The notes: generated from the letters alone by a model not told the origin. DNA of 7,978 nucleotides from Thauera sp. (GCA_023150215.1 JAKLLJ010000146.1:1-7978); one strand, 5' to 3'. Shown: positions 1 through 7,682, counted from the first letter of the stretch. Made by a program: numbers and translations.

Positions 1-1314
1 GTCGCGGTCGCGCACCCCCCACACCCATTCGCGTACCGCCTCGGTGCGCATGTCCAGCCGGTAGAGTGCAAGCGCGCGCTGCAGGGCGGGATCGCGTTCG
101 GCCTCTTCGAGCTTGGCGCGCGGCAGCGGCGCGGTCGCCGGCGGCGGCATGAAGGGCTGGCCGAGCTCCTCGGCGGCCAGCATGCCGTAGAACTGCGGCT
201 CGCCGGCGATGCGGACGAAGAGCGAATCCGCAGCGTCGCGATTGCCGATCGCCGCGTGGGCGCGGCCGAGCCAATAGATCCAGTCCGCAGCGTCGCGTTC
301 GGCGCCGGGCATCGCCTCGATCGTGCTGCGCACCGTATTCCAGTCGCCGCTGCGCAGCGCGGCGCGAACTCGCCAGGCGCGCTGCTGGGCGGTGGTCTCG
401 ATGTTGCCCGCGGCGGCGTAGAGGGCGCCGGCTTCGGGACTGCGGTCGAGCGCGGCGTGCATCGCCAGCGCCAGATGGGCGTAGTTGCGCTCGGCGGCGG
501 CGAGGCGATCCTGGATGCGCAGGAGGCGTAGCCGCGCGGCGGCGACATCATCGCGCGCCAGTCGCACCAGCGCGGCAAGCGCCACCTCGCGCCCGCCGCG
601 CGTCACCGCAAAGTTGGGCGGCAGGCGGTCGAGCCAGGGCGCCGGAGAGCGGATCGCCTGCTCGAGGTCGGCGTGGGGCGGCGCATTGGCGGCGGGCAGC
701 AGGGTGAGGCTGGCGAGTGCGGTCTCGGGCTTGCGGCTGTCGATCTGGCGACGGATGCGCCACCACACGCGATCTTCGTCCACCGTGCCGGTGTCGACCG
801 CACTGCGCAGCGGCGTGTCGCATGCCGGGTGGGCGTCGACGAGCTCGTCCCATTGGCGTGCGACGTCGGCGAGCGCACTGCGGTCGCCGGTGAGCAGGCG
901 CGCAGTCCACGCGGTGCAGCGCAGTTCGGCGTCGGGGCTGCGCAGATCGCCGTACAGCGTGCTGAAAGCCGCCCAGTCGCCGTCCTTCGCCAGCCGGCGC
1001 AGCCAGTCCGCGCGCAGGCGCTCGGCCAGCTGCGAGCCCGCTTCTTCGGCGAGGAAGGCCTGCAGGGCAGAGGTCGGGGGCGGTTCGCTGCGTGCGAGCA
1101 GGTTGGCGAGCAGCCAGTACCGCGGGTAGGCATCGAGCGGGTGGGTGTCGCGCACCGCGGCCAGCTGCTCTAGGGCTTCGCGGTCGCCCTTGCGCGCCGC
1201 TTCGCGAGCGGCGACGATACGTGCGTCCCCTTCGATGCGCCCGGCCTGTGCGAATGCCCGGTCCGGGACCAGGAATGCCGCAGCCAGCAGGGCTGCGCAC
1301 AATGCGATGTTCAT
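1..1314 (-). CDS. slt: Soluble lytic murein transglycosylase, N-terminal part (C-terminus outside window)
   Basis: A periplasmic enzyme that cleaves peptidoglycan glycan strands to 1,6-anhydro-muropeptides during wall turnover. The frame is open from ATG 1314 to base 1 (438 codons) and continues beyond the window. Residues 1-22 look like a signal peptide, with a hydrophobic core and probable cleavage after AFA at about residue 22; the n-region has no Lys or Arg, which is odd. The rest is alpha-helical and Ala/Arg/Leu-rich like the Slt70 superhelical U and L domains. Around residues 344-385 are typical Slt L-domain signatures: DWIYWLGRA, an IAGE element and FYGMLAAEELG. The catalytic SLT domain with its glutamate should lie past the window edge, so activity cannot be judged here. 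GGAGG at 1326-1330 supports the start, although its 11-nt spacing is long. It is divergent from ygfA. The family call is firm; the exact paralogue is less so. Confidence 0.88.
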   Translation of the reverse strand, partial: MNIALCAALLAAAFLVPDRAFAQAGRIEGDARIVAAREAARKGDREALEQLAAVRDTHPLDAYPRYWLLANLLARSEPPPTSALQAFLAEEAGSQLAERLRADWLRRLAKDGDWAAFSTLYGDLRSPDAELRCTAWTARLLTGDRSALADVARQWDELVDAHPACDTPLRSAVDTGTVDEDRVWWRIRRQIDSRKPETALASLTLLPAANAPPHADLEQAIRSPAPWLDRLPPNFAVTRGGREVALAALVRLARDDVAAARLRLLRIQDRLAAAERNYAHLALAMHAALDRSPEAGALYAAAGNIETTAQQRAWRVRAALRSGDWNTVRSTIEAMPGAERDAADWIYWLGRAHAAIGNRDAADSLFVRIAGEPQFYGMLAAEELGQPFMPPPATAPLPRAKLEEAERDPALQRALALYRLDMRTEAVREWVWGVRDRD

Positions 1315-1325
1315 GCCTGGTGATG

Positions 1326-1330
1326 CCTCC
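1326..1330 (-). promoter_or_regulatory. Ribosome binding site of slt
   Basis: On the minus strand GGAGG lies 11 nt upstream of ATG 1314. No other in-frame start codon is seen between this site and the divergent ygfA start, so it fixes the slt start despite the weakly charged signal peptide. Confidence 0.55.
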
Positions 1331-1359
1331 GTTTCAAAGCCAACGATAACACAGTGACG

Positions 1360-1950
1360 ATGACCTTTGCTGCCCCGCACCACGATCCCGCGGTCCTGCG
1401 CAAGTCGCTGCGCGAGCATGCGCTGCGGTTGCGCGAGCAACTGCCTGCCGAGCGTCGTGAACGCTTGACCACGCGCATCGGCGGCCATCTCGAGGGGCTG
1501 ATCGCGAACTTGCAGCCGCGCACGCTCGCCTTCTGCTGGCCCTACCGTGCTGAGCCTGACCTGCGCGCGTGGATGCAGGCCTGGCTGGCTGCCGCGCCTG
1601 GTCGGGTGGCGGCGCTGCCCGTGGTGCTGGAGCGCCATGCGCCGATGGTGTTTCGCCCGTGGGTGCCGGGTGCGCCTTTGCCGCTCGATCGCCACGGCAT
1701 CCCGCACCCCGTCGAGGGTGAGGCCGTGCTCCCCGAGGTGCTGCTGATTCCGCTCAATGCCTTCGATGATCGCGGTTACCGCCTCGGTTATGGCGGCGGC
1801 TATTTCGATCGAACCCTGGCCGGGATGCGAGCGATCGCAGTCGGCGTCGGGTTCGAGGTCGGACGTGTGCCGAGCACCTTGCCGCAGGAGCACGACCGCC
1901 CGATGGACTGGCTGGTGACCGAGAATGGGGCGGCGAAGGCGCGCACCTGA
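1360..1950 (+). CDS. ygfA: 5-formyltetrahydrofolate cyclo-ligase
   Basis: A cytosolic enzyme (MTHFS, EC 6.3.3.2) that uses ATP to convert 5-formyl-THF to 5,10-methenyl-THF, returning an inhibitory storage folate to the one-carbon pool. The protein is 196 aa from ATG 1360, a normal length for the family. An N-terminal RKSLR element supplies the basic residues usual in the nucleotide site. The PYRAEPDL segment follows, then LIPLNAFDDRGYRLGYGGGYFDR (about residues 129-151), whose Gly-rich LGYGGGYFDR is the hallmark ATP/phosphate loop. The C-terminus has the family's FE..VP..LP.EHD.PMDWLVTE pattern. A GTG two codons earlier (1354) is an alternative start; neither start has a clear Shine-Dalgarno. 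It is the only plus-strand gene, divergent from slt and convergent with ilvA. In many proteobacteria ygfA follows 6S RNA and zapA, but not here. Confidence 0.93.
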   Translation: MTFAAPHHDPAVLRKSLREHALRLREQLPAERRERLTTRIGGHLEGLIANLQPRTLAFCWPYRAEPDLRAWMQAWLAAAPGRVAALPVVLERHAPMVFRPWVPGAPLPLDRHGIPHPVEGEAVLPEVLLIPLNAFDDRGYRLGYGGGYFDRTLAGMRAIAVGVGFEVGRVPSTLPQEHDRPMDWLVTENGAAKART

Positions 1951-1972
1951 GCCGCATCGCGGCCGGTGCGGC
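1951..1972. terminator. Possible weak bidirectional terminator between ygfA and ilvA
   Basis: A perfect 6-bp inverted repeat, GCCGCA (1951-1956) and TGCGGC (1967-1972), with a 10-nt loop, sits directly after the ygfA stop and before the ilvA stop at 1994. There is no T-tract on either side, so it is not a canonical intrinsic terminator. Its position between convergent genes is the main argument. Confidence 0.3.
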
Positions 1973-1993
1973 GTTGTGGCAGTCGCTGGCGAC

Positions 1994-3517
1994 TCAGCTC
2001 CCTGACAGGAACATGCGGTAGGCGGGGTTGGCGGTCTCGGCCACGTAGTCATAGCCGAGGCGCTGCAGGAAGGCGTCGAAGGCGTCCTTGTCGGCGGGCG
2101 GCACCTGCATGCCGACCAGGACGCGGCCGAAGTCGGAGCCGTGGTTGCGGTAGTGGAACAGCGAGATGTTCCAGTCCGAATGCAGGTTGGAGAGGAAGTT
2201 CATCAGCGCGCCCGGGCGCTCGGGGAAGACGAAGCGGTACACGACCTCGTTGTCGACCTGCGGCGCACGGCCCCCCACCATGTAGCGCACGTGAGACTTG
2301 GCCATCTCGTCATCGGTGAGGTCGAGCGCCGGTAACTCGTGGCGCTCGAGCATCTCGACCAGGCGCGTGACCTCGCTGCGGTTGTGCACGGTCACGCCGA
2401 CGAAGATGTGGGCCTGGCTGGCGTCGGCGTAGCGGTAGTTGAACTCGGTGATGTTGCGGTTGCCGAGCACGCTGATGAACTTGCGGAAGGAGCCCGGTTT
2501 TTCGGGGATGGTCACCGCCAGCACGGCCTCGCGCTGCTCGCCGAGCTCGGCGCGCTCGGCGACGAAGCGCAGGCGGTCGAAATTCATGTTCGCGCCCGAA
2601 GCCACTGCCACCAGGCTCTTGTCACGCAGCTTGTGGCGTCTGGCGTATTCCTTGGCGCCGGCGACGGCGAGCGCACCGGCGGGCTCGAGAATGGAGCGGG
2701 TATCCTCGAACACGTCCTTGATCGCGGCGCAGATGGCGTCGTTGTCGACCACGATCATCTCGTCCACGTACTGCTGGCACAGGCGGAAGGTCTCGGCGCC
2801 GACCTCCTTCACCGCAGCGCCGTCGGCGAAAATGCCGACCTGCTCCAGCACGACGCGCCGGCCGGCAGCGAGCGACTGCGTCATCGCGTCGGCATCCATC
2901 GCTTCGACGCCGATGATCTTCGTTTCCGGGCGCAAGCGCTTGATGTAGGCCGCAACGCCGGCGATCAGCCCGCCGCCGCCGACACAGCAGAACACCGCAT
3001 GGATCGGCTTCGGGTGGGCGCGCAGGATCTCCATCCCCACGGTGCCCTGGCCGGCGATCACGTCGGGGTCGTCGAAGGGGTGGACGAAGGTGAGCTTCTC
3101 GGCCTTTTCCAGCTCGAGCGCGTGGGTGTAGGCGTCGGAGTAGGACTCGCCGGCAAGCACGACTTCGCCGCCGCGCGCCTTGACTGCGTCGATCTTGATC
3201 TGCGGCGTGGTGCTCGGCATCACGATCACCGCGCGCACGCCCAGTTTCGCCGCCGACAGCGCCACGCCCTGGGCGTGGTTGCCGGCCGAGGCGCAGATCA
3301 CGCCGCGCTTCAGGGCCTGTGGCGACAGCTTGGCCATCTTGTTGTAGGCGCCGCGGATCTTGAAGCTGAAGACGGGCTGCATGTCCTCGCGCTTGAAGTA
3401 GATGCGGTTGTGGACGCGCGCCGAAAGGTTGGTGGCGAGATCGAGCGGGGTTTCGACTGCGACGTCGTACACCTGCGCGTTGAGGATGCGTTCCAGATAG
3501 TCGGGTGTGGAGCTCAT
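1994..3517 (-). CDS. ilvA: Threonine ammonia-lyase, biosynthetic (threonine deaminase)
   Basis: A PLP enzyme (EC 4.3.1.19) that turns L-threonine into 2-oxobutanoate and ammonia, the committed step to isoleucine. The protein is 507 aa, close to the 514 aa of E. coli IlvA. The catalytic domain covers about residues 1-320: the PLP Schiff-base lysine is K53 in SFKIRGAYNK, SAGNHAQG lies at about 77-84, and the phosphate-binding GGGG is at 180-183. Two C-terminal ACT-like regulatory domains follow (about 329-400 and 424-495), each opening with a P(E)(K/R)PG motif. This two-domain form is typical of isoleucine-inhibited enzymes rather than catabolic TdcB. The open frame extends 44 codons upstream to 3649, but that part is low-complexity, overlaps hprK and matches no family, so I chose ATG 3517. 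The Shine-Dalgarno is weak. A predicted promoter lies just upstream. Confidence 0.96.
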   Translation of the reverse strand: MSSTPDYLERILNAQVYDVAVETPLDLATNLSARVHNRIYFKREDMQPVFSFKIRGAYNKMAKLSPQALKRGVICASAGNHAQGVALSAAKLGVRAVIVMPSTTPQIKIDAVKARGGEVVLAGESYSDAYTHALELEKAEKLTFVHPFDDPDVIAGQGTVGMEILRAHPKPIHAVFCCVGGGGLIAGVAAYIKRLRPETKIIGVEAMDADAMTQSLAAGRRVVLEQVGIFADGAAVKEVGAETFRLCQQYVDEMIVVDNDAICAAIKDVFEDTRSILEPAGALAVAGAKEYARRHKLRDKSLVAVASGANMNFDRLRFVAERAELGEQREAVLAVTIPEKPGSFRKFISVLGNRNITEFNYRYADASQAHIFVGVTVHNRSEVTRLVEMLERHELPALDLTDDEMAKSHVRYMVGGRAPQVDNEVVYRFVFPERPGALMNFLSNLHSDWNISLFHYRNHGSDFGRVLVGMQVPPADKDAFDAFLQRLGYDYVAETANPAYRMFLSGS

Positions 3518-3548
3518 GGCGTGCCCGCAGGCGGCTGCAAAGCGCTCG

Positions 3549-3578
3549 AGCGTAACAGCCGGTGCCGCGCGGGGGCAA
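3549..3578 (-). promoter_or_regulatory. Predicted sigma-70 promoter of ilvA
   Basis: Minus strand: -35 TTGCCC (3573-3578), an 18-bp spacer, and -10 TACGCT (3549-3554) preceded by TGT, which makes an extended -10. Transcription would start near 3542, about 25 nt before the ilvA ATG. Such degenerate -10 boxes are common in GC-rich betaproteobacteria. It lies in the 94-bp hprK-ilvA gap, suggesting that ilvA is transcribed apart from the rpoN-hprK series. Read by eye only. Confidence 0.42.
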
Positions 3579-3611
3579 GTGCGCACGCGGGCGGCGGCCG
3601 AGAGGGGGCGT

Positions 3612-4559
3612 TCAGTCCGGGCGGGCGGGTTCGTTCGCGTGCAGCGCACGCATCTGGCGGTCGATGAATTCCTGCGTCGAGTCCACGCCGCGCAGCTTGA
3701 GGATGGTCGAGCGCACTGCTGCTTCGAGCAGCACCGCGAGGTTGCGCCCTGCCGCCACCGGAAGCACCACGCGTGCGACCTTGACGCCGAGGATGTCCTG
3801 CGTCTCCTGTTGCAGCGGCAGGCGGCTGGGGTCGTCGGGGCCGGGTTGGCGGCGGTCGAGGTGGCAGATCAGGCGCAGGCGCATCTTTCGCCGGCATGCG
3901 GTCTCGCCGAAGATGGTGCGGATGTTGATCAGGCCCAGGCCACGCACCTCGATGAAGTCCTGCAGCATCTCGGGGCAGCGGCCTTCCAGTACGGTGGGGG
4001 CGATGCGGGAGAGCTCGACCACGTCGTCCGCGACCAGGCCATGGCCGCGCGAGATCAGCTCCAGGCCAAGCTCGGATTTGCCCGCGCCTGAATCGCCGGT
4101 GACCATGACCCCCAGCCCGAGCACGTCCATGAACACGCCGTGCAGCGACACCTTCTCGGCGAGCTCGCGCGACAGGTAGAGGCGGAGCTGGTCGATCACG
4201 CTCGCCGACGGGTGGCGCGCGGTGAACAAGGCCACGTCGTGCGCGGCGCAGATGCCGTGCAGGACGTTGGGCACTTCGCAGCCGTCGGCGACGATGATCG
4301 CCGGCGGGTGCGCGGACAGGATCTCGTTGAGGTGGTGGGCGACCTTCTCGTTGGCCTGGCGTTGCGCCCATGCGAGTTCTGCGGCGCCGAGCACCTGCAG
4401 GCGGCTAGGGTGAATCAGGTTGAGGTGGCCGACCAGGTCGGCCGGCCAGATGCGCTCTTCCGCGACCGACAGGCGGGCATCGAGCGGACCGCTGACGTGG
4501 ACGAGGCTCAGGCTCGTGCGATGGACCTCATACAGCCGGGTCAGGCTGGTTTGCCGCAT
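3612..4559 (-). CDS. hprK: HPr kinase/phosphorylase
   Basis: A cytosolic bifunctional enzyme that phosphorylates a regulatory serine of the phosphocarrier HPr and also removes that phosphate. The protein is 315 aa from ATG 4559, the usual size. The N-terminal domain (about 1-125) precedes the kinase domain. That domain has a conserved His (H140, in LHGVFMDVLG), the P-loop GDSGAGKS (155-162), the acidic pair DD (178-179) in GHGLVADDVVE, the HprK signature EVRGLGLINIRTIFG (204-218) and the C-terminal PVAAGRN (about 267-273). A GTG two codons upstream (4565) is possible, but GGGG at 4565-4568 sits 5 nt before the ATG and favours the latter. The start lies inside the ptsN coding end, suggesting translational coupling. 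In proteobacteria HprK usually serves a regulatory rather than a sugar-uptake PTS; no ptsH or ptsI is in the window. Confidence 0.96.
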   Translation of the reverse strand: MRQTSLTRLYEVHRTSLSLVHVSGPLDARLSVAEERIWPADLVGHLNLIHPSRLQVLGAAELAWAQRQANEKVAHHLNEILSAHPPAIIVADGCEVPNVLHGICAAHDVALFTARHPSASVIDQLRLYLSRELAEKVSLHGVFMDVLGLGVMVTGDSGAGKSELGLELISRGHGLVADDVVELSRIAPTVLEGRCPEMLQDFIEVRGLGLINIRTIFGETACRRKMRLRLICHLDRRQPGPDDPSRLPLQQETQDILGVKVARVVLPVAAGRNLAVLLEAAVRSTILKLRGVDSTQEFIDRQMRALHANEPARPD

Positions 4560-5013
4560 CGGCACCCCAATTCACGAACAGGCGGTGGATCTGTGCGGCA
4601 TCCGTCGCGCCGTGCAGGGTCTCGCGGAACTCGCGGTCGCTGAACATCTGCGCGAGCTCGGAGAGCAACTGCAGATGGGTTTCGTTGGCCTGTTCGGGCA
4701 CGAGCAGCACGAACAGCATGTCCACCGGACGGCCGTCGGGAGCATCGAACTGCACCGGGGTGGCCAGGCGCAGAAAAGCGCCGGCGGCGTCCTTGAGCCC
4801 CTTGATGCGGCCGTGCGGGATGGCGATGCCCTGACCCAGTCCGGTCGAGCCGAGGCGTTCGCGGGTGAACAGACTGTCGAACACGGTGCTGCGGGCGATG
4901 CCCTGGTTGTTCTCGAACAGCAGGCCAGCCTGCTCGAAGACGCGTTTCTTGCTGCTCGCGTCGAGGTCGACAACCACATTGGACAGCGGCAGGAGTTGGG
5001 ATATCAGGCTCAT
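4528..5013 (-). CDS. ptsN: PTS IIA-like nitrogen regulatory protein (EIIA-Ntr)
   Basis: Terminal phosphoacceptor of the nitrogen-related phosphotransferase chain (EI-Ntr, NPr/HPr, EIIA-Ntr). It does not transport sugar; in studied bacteria its phosphorylation state controls potassium handling, stress responses and sensor kinases. The protein is 161 aa and single-domain, as usual for PtsN. The phospho-acceptor is H67 in GLGQGIAIPHGR (58-69), the hallmark of the mannitol/fructose-type IIA fold. A hydrophobic strand, DMLFVLLVPE (98-107), and the helix THLQLLSELAQMFSD (112-126) are also typical. The last 32 bases overlap hprK. The Shine-Dalgarno at ATG 5013 is poor. The 136-bp gap to hpf holds a TATAAT, so ptsN-hprK may have an internal promoter as well as read-through from rpoN-hpf. 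Confidence 0.95.
   Translation of the reverse strand: MSLISQLLPLSNVVVDLDASSKKRVFEQAGLLFENNQGIARSTVFDSLFTRERLGSTGLGQGIAIPHGRIKGLKDAAGAFLRLATPVQFDAPDGRPVDMLFVLLVPEQANETHLQLLSELAQMFSDREFRETLHGATDAAQIHRLFVNWGADAANQPDPAV
4565..4568 (-). promoter_or_regulatory. Ribosome binding site of hprK, inside ptsN
   Basis: Minus-strand GGGG lies 5 nt before ATG 4559 and overlaps the alternative GTG at 4565, so it can serve the ATG but not the GTG. It lies within the last codons of ptsN, which fits coupled translation of the two PTS proteins. Confidence 0.45.
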
Positions 5014-5109
5014 TCGCAGGTGGGCTCGCGCGCTTTTCGGTCAGCCGCTGCCAAGGCTGGCAGTGGCCGGTCCGGGGCGTGTGCGGCCGCGCATCGTGAA
5101 AACGCGCGC

Positions 5110-5115
5110 ATTATA
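5110..5115 (-). promoter_or_regulatory. Candidate -10 box of an internal promoter for ptsN-hprK
   Basis: The minus strand carries a perfect TATAAT here, in one of the few AT-rich spots of the window. Transcription would start near 5103, giving a leader of about 90 nt before the ptsN ATG at 5013. No good -35 hexamer is seen at 16-18 bp; TTCAAG (5136-5141) is 20 bp away. An inverted repeat lies in the spacer. The weak -35 suggests that an activator is needed, or that the promoter is weak. Confidence 0.45.
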
Positions 5116-5121
5116 ACCACA

Positions 5122-5133
5122 CCCCGGACGGGG
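5122..5133. repeat. Short inverted repeat CCCCG-GA-CGGGG upstream of the ptsN -10 box
   Basis: Two 5-bp arms, CCCCG (5122-5126) and CGGGG (5129-5133), face each other across 2 bp. The element sits between hpf and the TATAAT, in the promoter spacer. It could be a protein-binding site or a small hairpin at the end of the hpf transcript. It is not followed by a T-run, so it is a poor intrinsic terminator. Confidence 0.35.
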
Positions 5134-5149
5134 AACTTGAACCCGGGCC

Positions 5150-5473
5150 TCAGGCTTCCGGAACCTGGTGCTTGAGCGACTCGTGGTTGTGGTCCGACTG
5201 CTTCTGCTTGTATTTCTGAACCTGACGGTCGAGCTTGTCGACCATCGCGTCGATCGCCGCGTACAGGTCGGTGTCGTCGCTTTCGACGAAGAGGTCCTTG
5301 CCGCGCACGTGCAGGGTCACTTCGGCCTTCTGCTTGAGTTTCTCGACCGACAGGATGACTGCGACGCTGGTGACGTTGTCGAAGTGACGGATGACGCGGT
5401 CGAGCTTGGAGGTCACGTAGTCGCGGATCGCGGGGGTGACTTCGACATGACGCCCGGTGATGTTCAGATTCAT
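5150..5473 (-). CDS. hpf: Ribosome hibernation promoting factor (short form)
   Basis: Binds the 30S decoding region in stationary phase or under starvation, blocks tRNA/mRNA access and promotes inactive 100S dimers (formerly the sigma-54 modulation protein). The protein is 107 aa. It opens with MNLNITGRHVEVTPAIRDYVTSKLDRV, the classic start of the family, and has the beta-alpha-beta-beta-beta-alpha pattern: VTSVAVILSVEK, AEVTLHVRGKDLFVESDD and LYAAIDAMVDKLDRQVQKYKQK. The C-terminal dimerisation domain of long HPF is absent, so this is the short proteobacterial form. AGGAG (5480-5484) lies 6 nt before ATG 5473, the best ribosome site in the window, consistent with high expression. It starts 18 bp after the rpoN stop, as in many proteobacteria. 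Confidence 0.96.
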   Translation of the reverse strand: MNLNITGRHVEVTPAIRDYVTSKLDRVIRHFDNVTSVAVILSVEKLKQKAEVTLHVRGKDLFVESDDTDLYAAIDAMVDKLDRQVQKYKQKQSDHNHESLKHQVPEA

Positions 5474-5491
5474 GGATGACTCCTGTTATTG

Positions 5492-6937
5492 TCAGAGGGA
5501 TTTGCGCAGGCTGACCGGCGGGATATTGAGGGATTCGCGGTATTTGGCGATCGTGCGCCGCGCGACGACGATACCCTGCTGGCCGAGGACTTCGGCGATC
5601 CTGGCGTCGGACAGCGGTTTCTTGCTGTCTTCCGCGTCCACCAGCTGGCGAATCAGCGCGCGAATCGCCGTGGAGGAAGCCGCCCCGCCGGTGTCGGTGG
5701 CGACGTGACTGCCGAAGAAGTACTTGAGTTCGAACACACCACGCGGTGTCGCCATGTATTTCTGGGTGGTGACGCGTGAAACGGTGGATTCGTGCAGCTC
5801 GAGCTGGTCTGCGATCTCCCGGAGGGTGAGTGGCCGCATCGCCACGTCCCCATGATCGAAGAACTGTCGTTGCTGGTCAACGATGGCCTGGGAGACGCGC
5901 AGGATGGTGTCGAAGCGCTGCTGCACGTTCTTGATCAGCCAGCGCGCCTCCTGCAGCTGTCCGCTCAGTCCGCCGCCCTGGCTGCGGTTCTGTTGCAGCA
6001 GGCTGGCGTACAGGCGGTTGATGCGCAGGCGCGGCATCGCCTCGTGGTTGAGGCTGACGGTCCAGCGCCCGCGCGTCTTGCGCACGACGACGTCGGGCAG
6101 CACGTAACGCGTCTCCGAGGTGGTGTAGCGCGACCCGGGATGGGGATCGAGGCTGCAGATGAGCGCATGGGCGGCGCGCAGCCCGTCATCGTCGCAGCCG
6201 GTGATCTTCTTGATGCGGGCAAAGTTGCGCTCGGCGAGCAGTTCGAGGTGTTCGGTGACGATCTCGAGCGCGAGCTGGCGCAACGGACCCTCGGGATGCA
6301 CCTGTAACTGCAGCGCAAGGCATTCCTGCGGGCTGCGCGCGCCAATCCCTGCCGGATCGAGGTTGTGCACGTGGCGTAACGCGATCGAAAGGTCGTCGAG
6401 CTCGACCCCCGAGTCCTGTGGCAGCAACTCCAGCAGATCCTCCAGCGGCTGATGCAGGTAGCCATCGTCGTCGAGCGCCTCGATCAGGAAGCGCACCAGT
6501 GCGCGGTCGCGATCGGAGAGCGGAGACAGCGCAATCTGCACGTCGAGATGCTCGCGCAGCGATACGCCCGCGGCCTGGATGTCCTGGTAGTCGCCATCGT
6601 CATCGTCCTCGCTGCGGCTCGATGCGCCTTGGCCGACGTTCGACCAGTCGATGCCCTCATCCTCGCTGCTGCCCTCGCCGCCCGCGCGCGTTTCCGGTTC
6701 GCTCGCGGATTCTGCCGGGGTTTCGGGGGCGCTGCGTTCGGGCGCGCCCGGCGGCGGAGGGGGTGAGAACTCGACGCCATCGCCATCCTCGCGTTCGAGC
6801 ATCGGGTTCTCGAGCAGCACACGCTCGATCTCCTGGTTGAGCTCGATCGTGGACAGCTGCAGCAGCTTGATCGACTGCTGCAGCTGCGGCGTCAGCGTGA
6901 GGTGCTGGGAGAGCTTGAGCTGGAGGCTGGGCTTCAT
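5492..6937 (-). CDS. rpoN: RNA polymerase sigma-54 factor
   Basis: Sigma-54 directs RNA polymerase to -24/-12 promoters and needs an ATP-driven enhancer-binding activator to open DNA. It typically controls nitrogen assimilation, nitrogen fixation, flagella and other inducible functions. The protein is 481 aa from ATG 6937. Region I (about 1-50) is the Gln/Leu-rich activator-interacting part, QLKLSQHLTLTPQLQQSIKLLQLS. Region II (about 51-120) is Pro/Ser/Glu/Asp-rich and unstructured, ending in an acidic DDDDGDYQD stretch. The core-binding region follows (about 125-320). The helix-turn-helix covers about 368-391 (RPLTLREIADQLELHESTVSRVT), and the RpoN box ARRTIAKYRE, which reads the -24 element, is at 459-468. 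The frame is open 23 codons further upstream, but that part overlaps lptB and lacks family features. No clear Shine-Dalgarno is seen 22 bp after lptB, so coupling to lptB translation is likely. Confidence 0.97.
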   Translation of the reverse strand: MKPSLQLKLSQHLTLTPQLQQSIKLLQLSTIELNQEIERVLLENPMLEREDGDGVEFSPPPPPGAPERSAPETPAESASEPETRAGGEGSSEDEGIDWSNVGQGASSRSEDDDDGDYQDIQAAGVSLREHLDVQIALSPLSDRDRALVRFLIEALDDDGYLHQPLEDLLELLPQDSGVELDDLSIALRHVHNLDPAGIGARSPQECLALQLQVHPEGPLRQLALEIVTEHLELLAERNFARIKKITGCDDDGLRAAHALICSLDPHPGSRYTTSETRYVLPDVVVRKTRGRWTVSLNHEAMPRLRINRLYASLLQQNRSQGGGLSGQLQEARWLIKNVQQRFDTILRVSQAIVDQQRQFFDHGDVAMRPLTLREIADQLELHESTVSRVTTQKYMATPRGVFELKYFFGSHVATDTGGAASSTAIRALIRQLVDAEDSKKPLSDARIAEVLGQQGIVVARRTIAKYRESLNIPPVSLRKSL

Positions 6938-6959
6938 CGCGCTTGGCCAGTGGGCGGGG

Positions 6960-7668
<709 letters not shown>

Positions 7669-7682
<14 letters not shown>

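Noticed and set aside
485..1300. Several overlapping open frames on both strands within slt
   Set aside because: All are Arg/Ala/Ser-rich shadows. The slt frame is open throughout and carries the signal peptide and Slt70 signatures.
1315..1359. 6S RNA (ssrS), expected upstream of ygfA in many proteobacteria
   Set aside because: The 45-bp gap is far too short for the roughly 180-nt RNA.
2774..2790. A TGGCAC string suggesting a sigma-54 -24 element
   Set aside because: No GC/TTGC -12 partner at the right spacing, and it lies inside ilvA coding sequence on the opposite strand.
3518..3649. A 44-codon N-terminal extension of ilvA
   Set aside because: It overlaps the hprK end, is low-complexity, and the conserved IlvA start matches ATG 3517.
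2339..3667. A 442-codon plus-strand open frame opposite ilvA
   Set aside because: It mirrors ilvA codons in GC-rich DNA. Its His/Asp/Val/Gly-rich composition is typical of antisense shadow frames, it has no domain, and ilvA on the other strand is unambiguous.
3514..4371. A 285-codon minus-strand frame overlapping hprK and the hprK-ilvA gap
   Set aside because: Arg/Pro-rich shadow of hprK in another frame, with no family features.
5116..5150. A tRNA T-arm-like string (GGTTCAAGTTCCC on the minus strand) after hpf
   Set aside because: There is no room for a tRNA because hpf coding abuts it; no acceptor stem, anticodon arm or CCA is seen.
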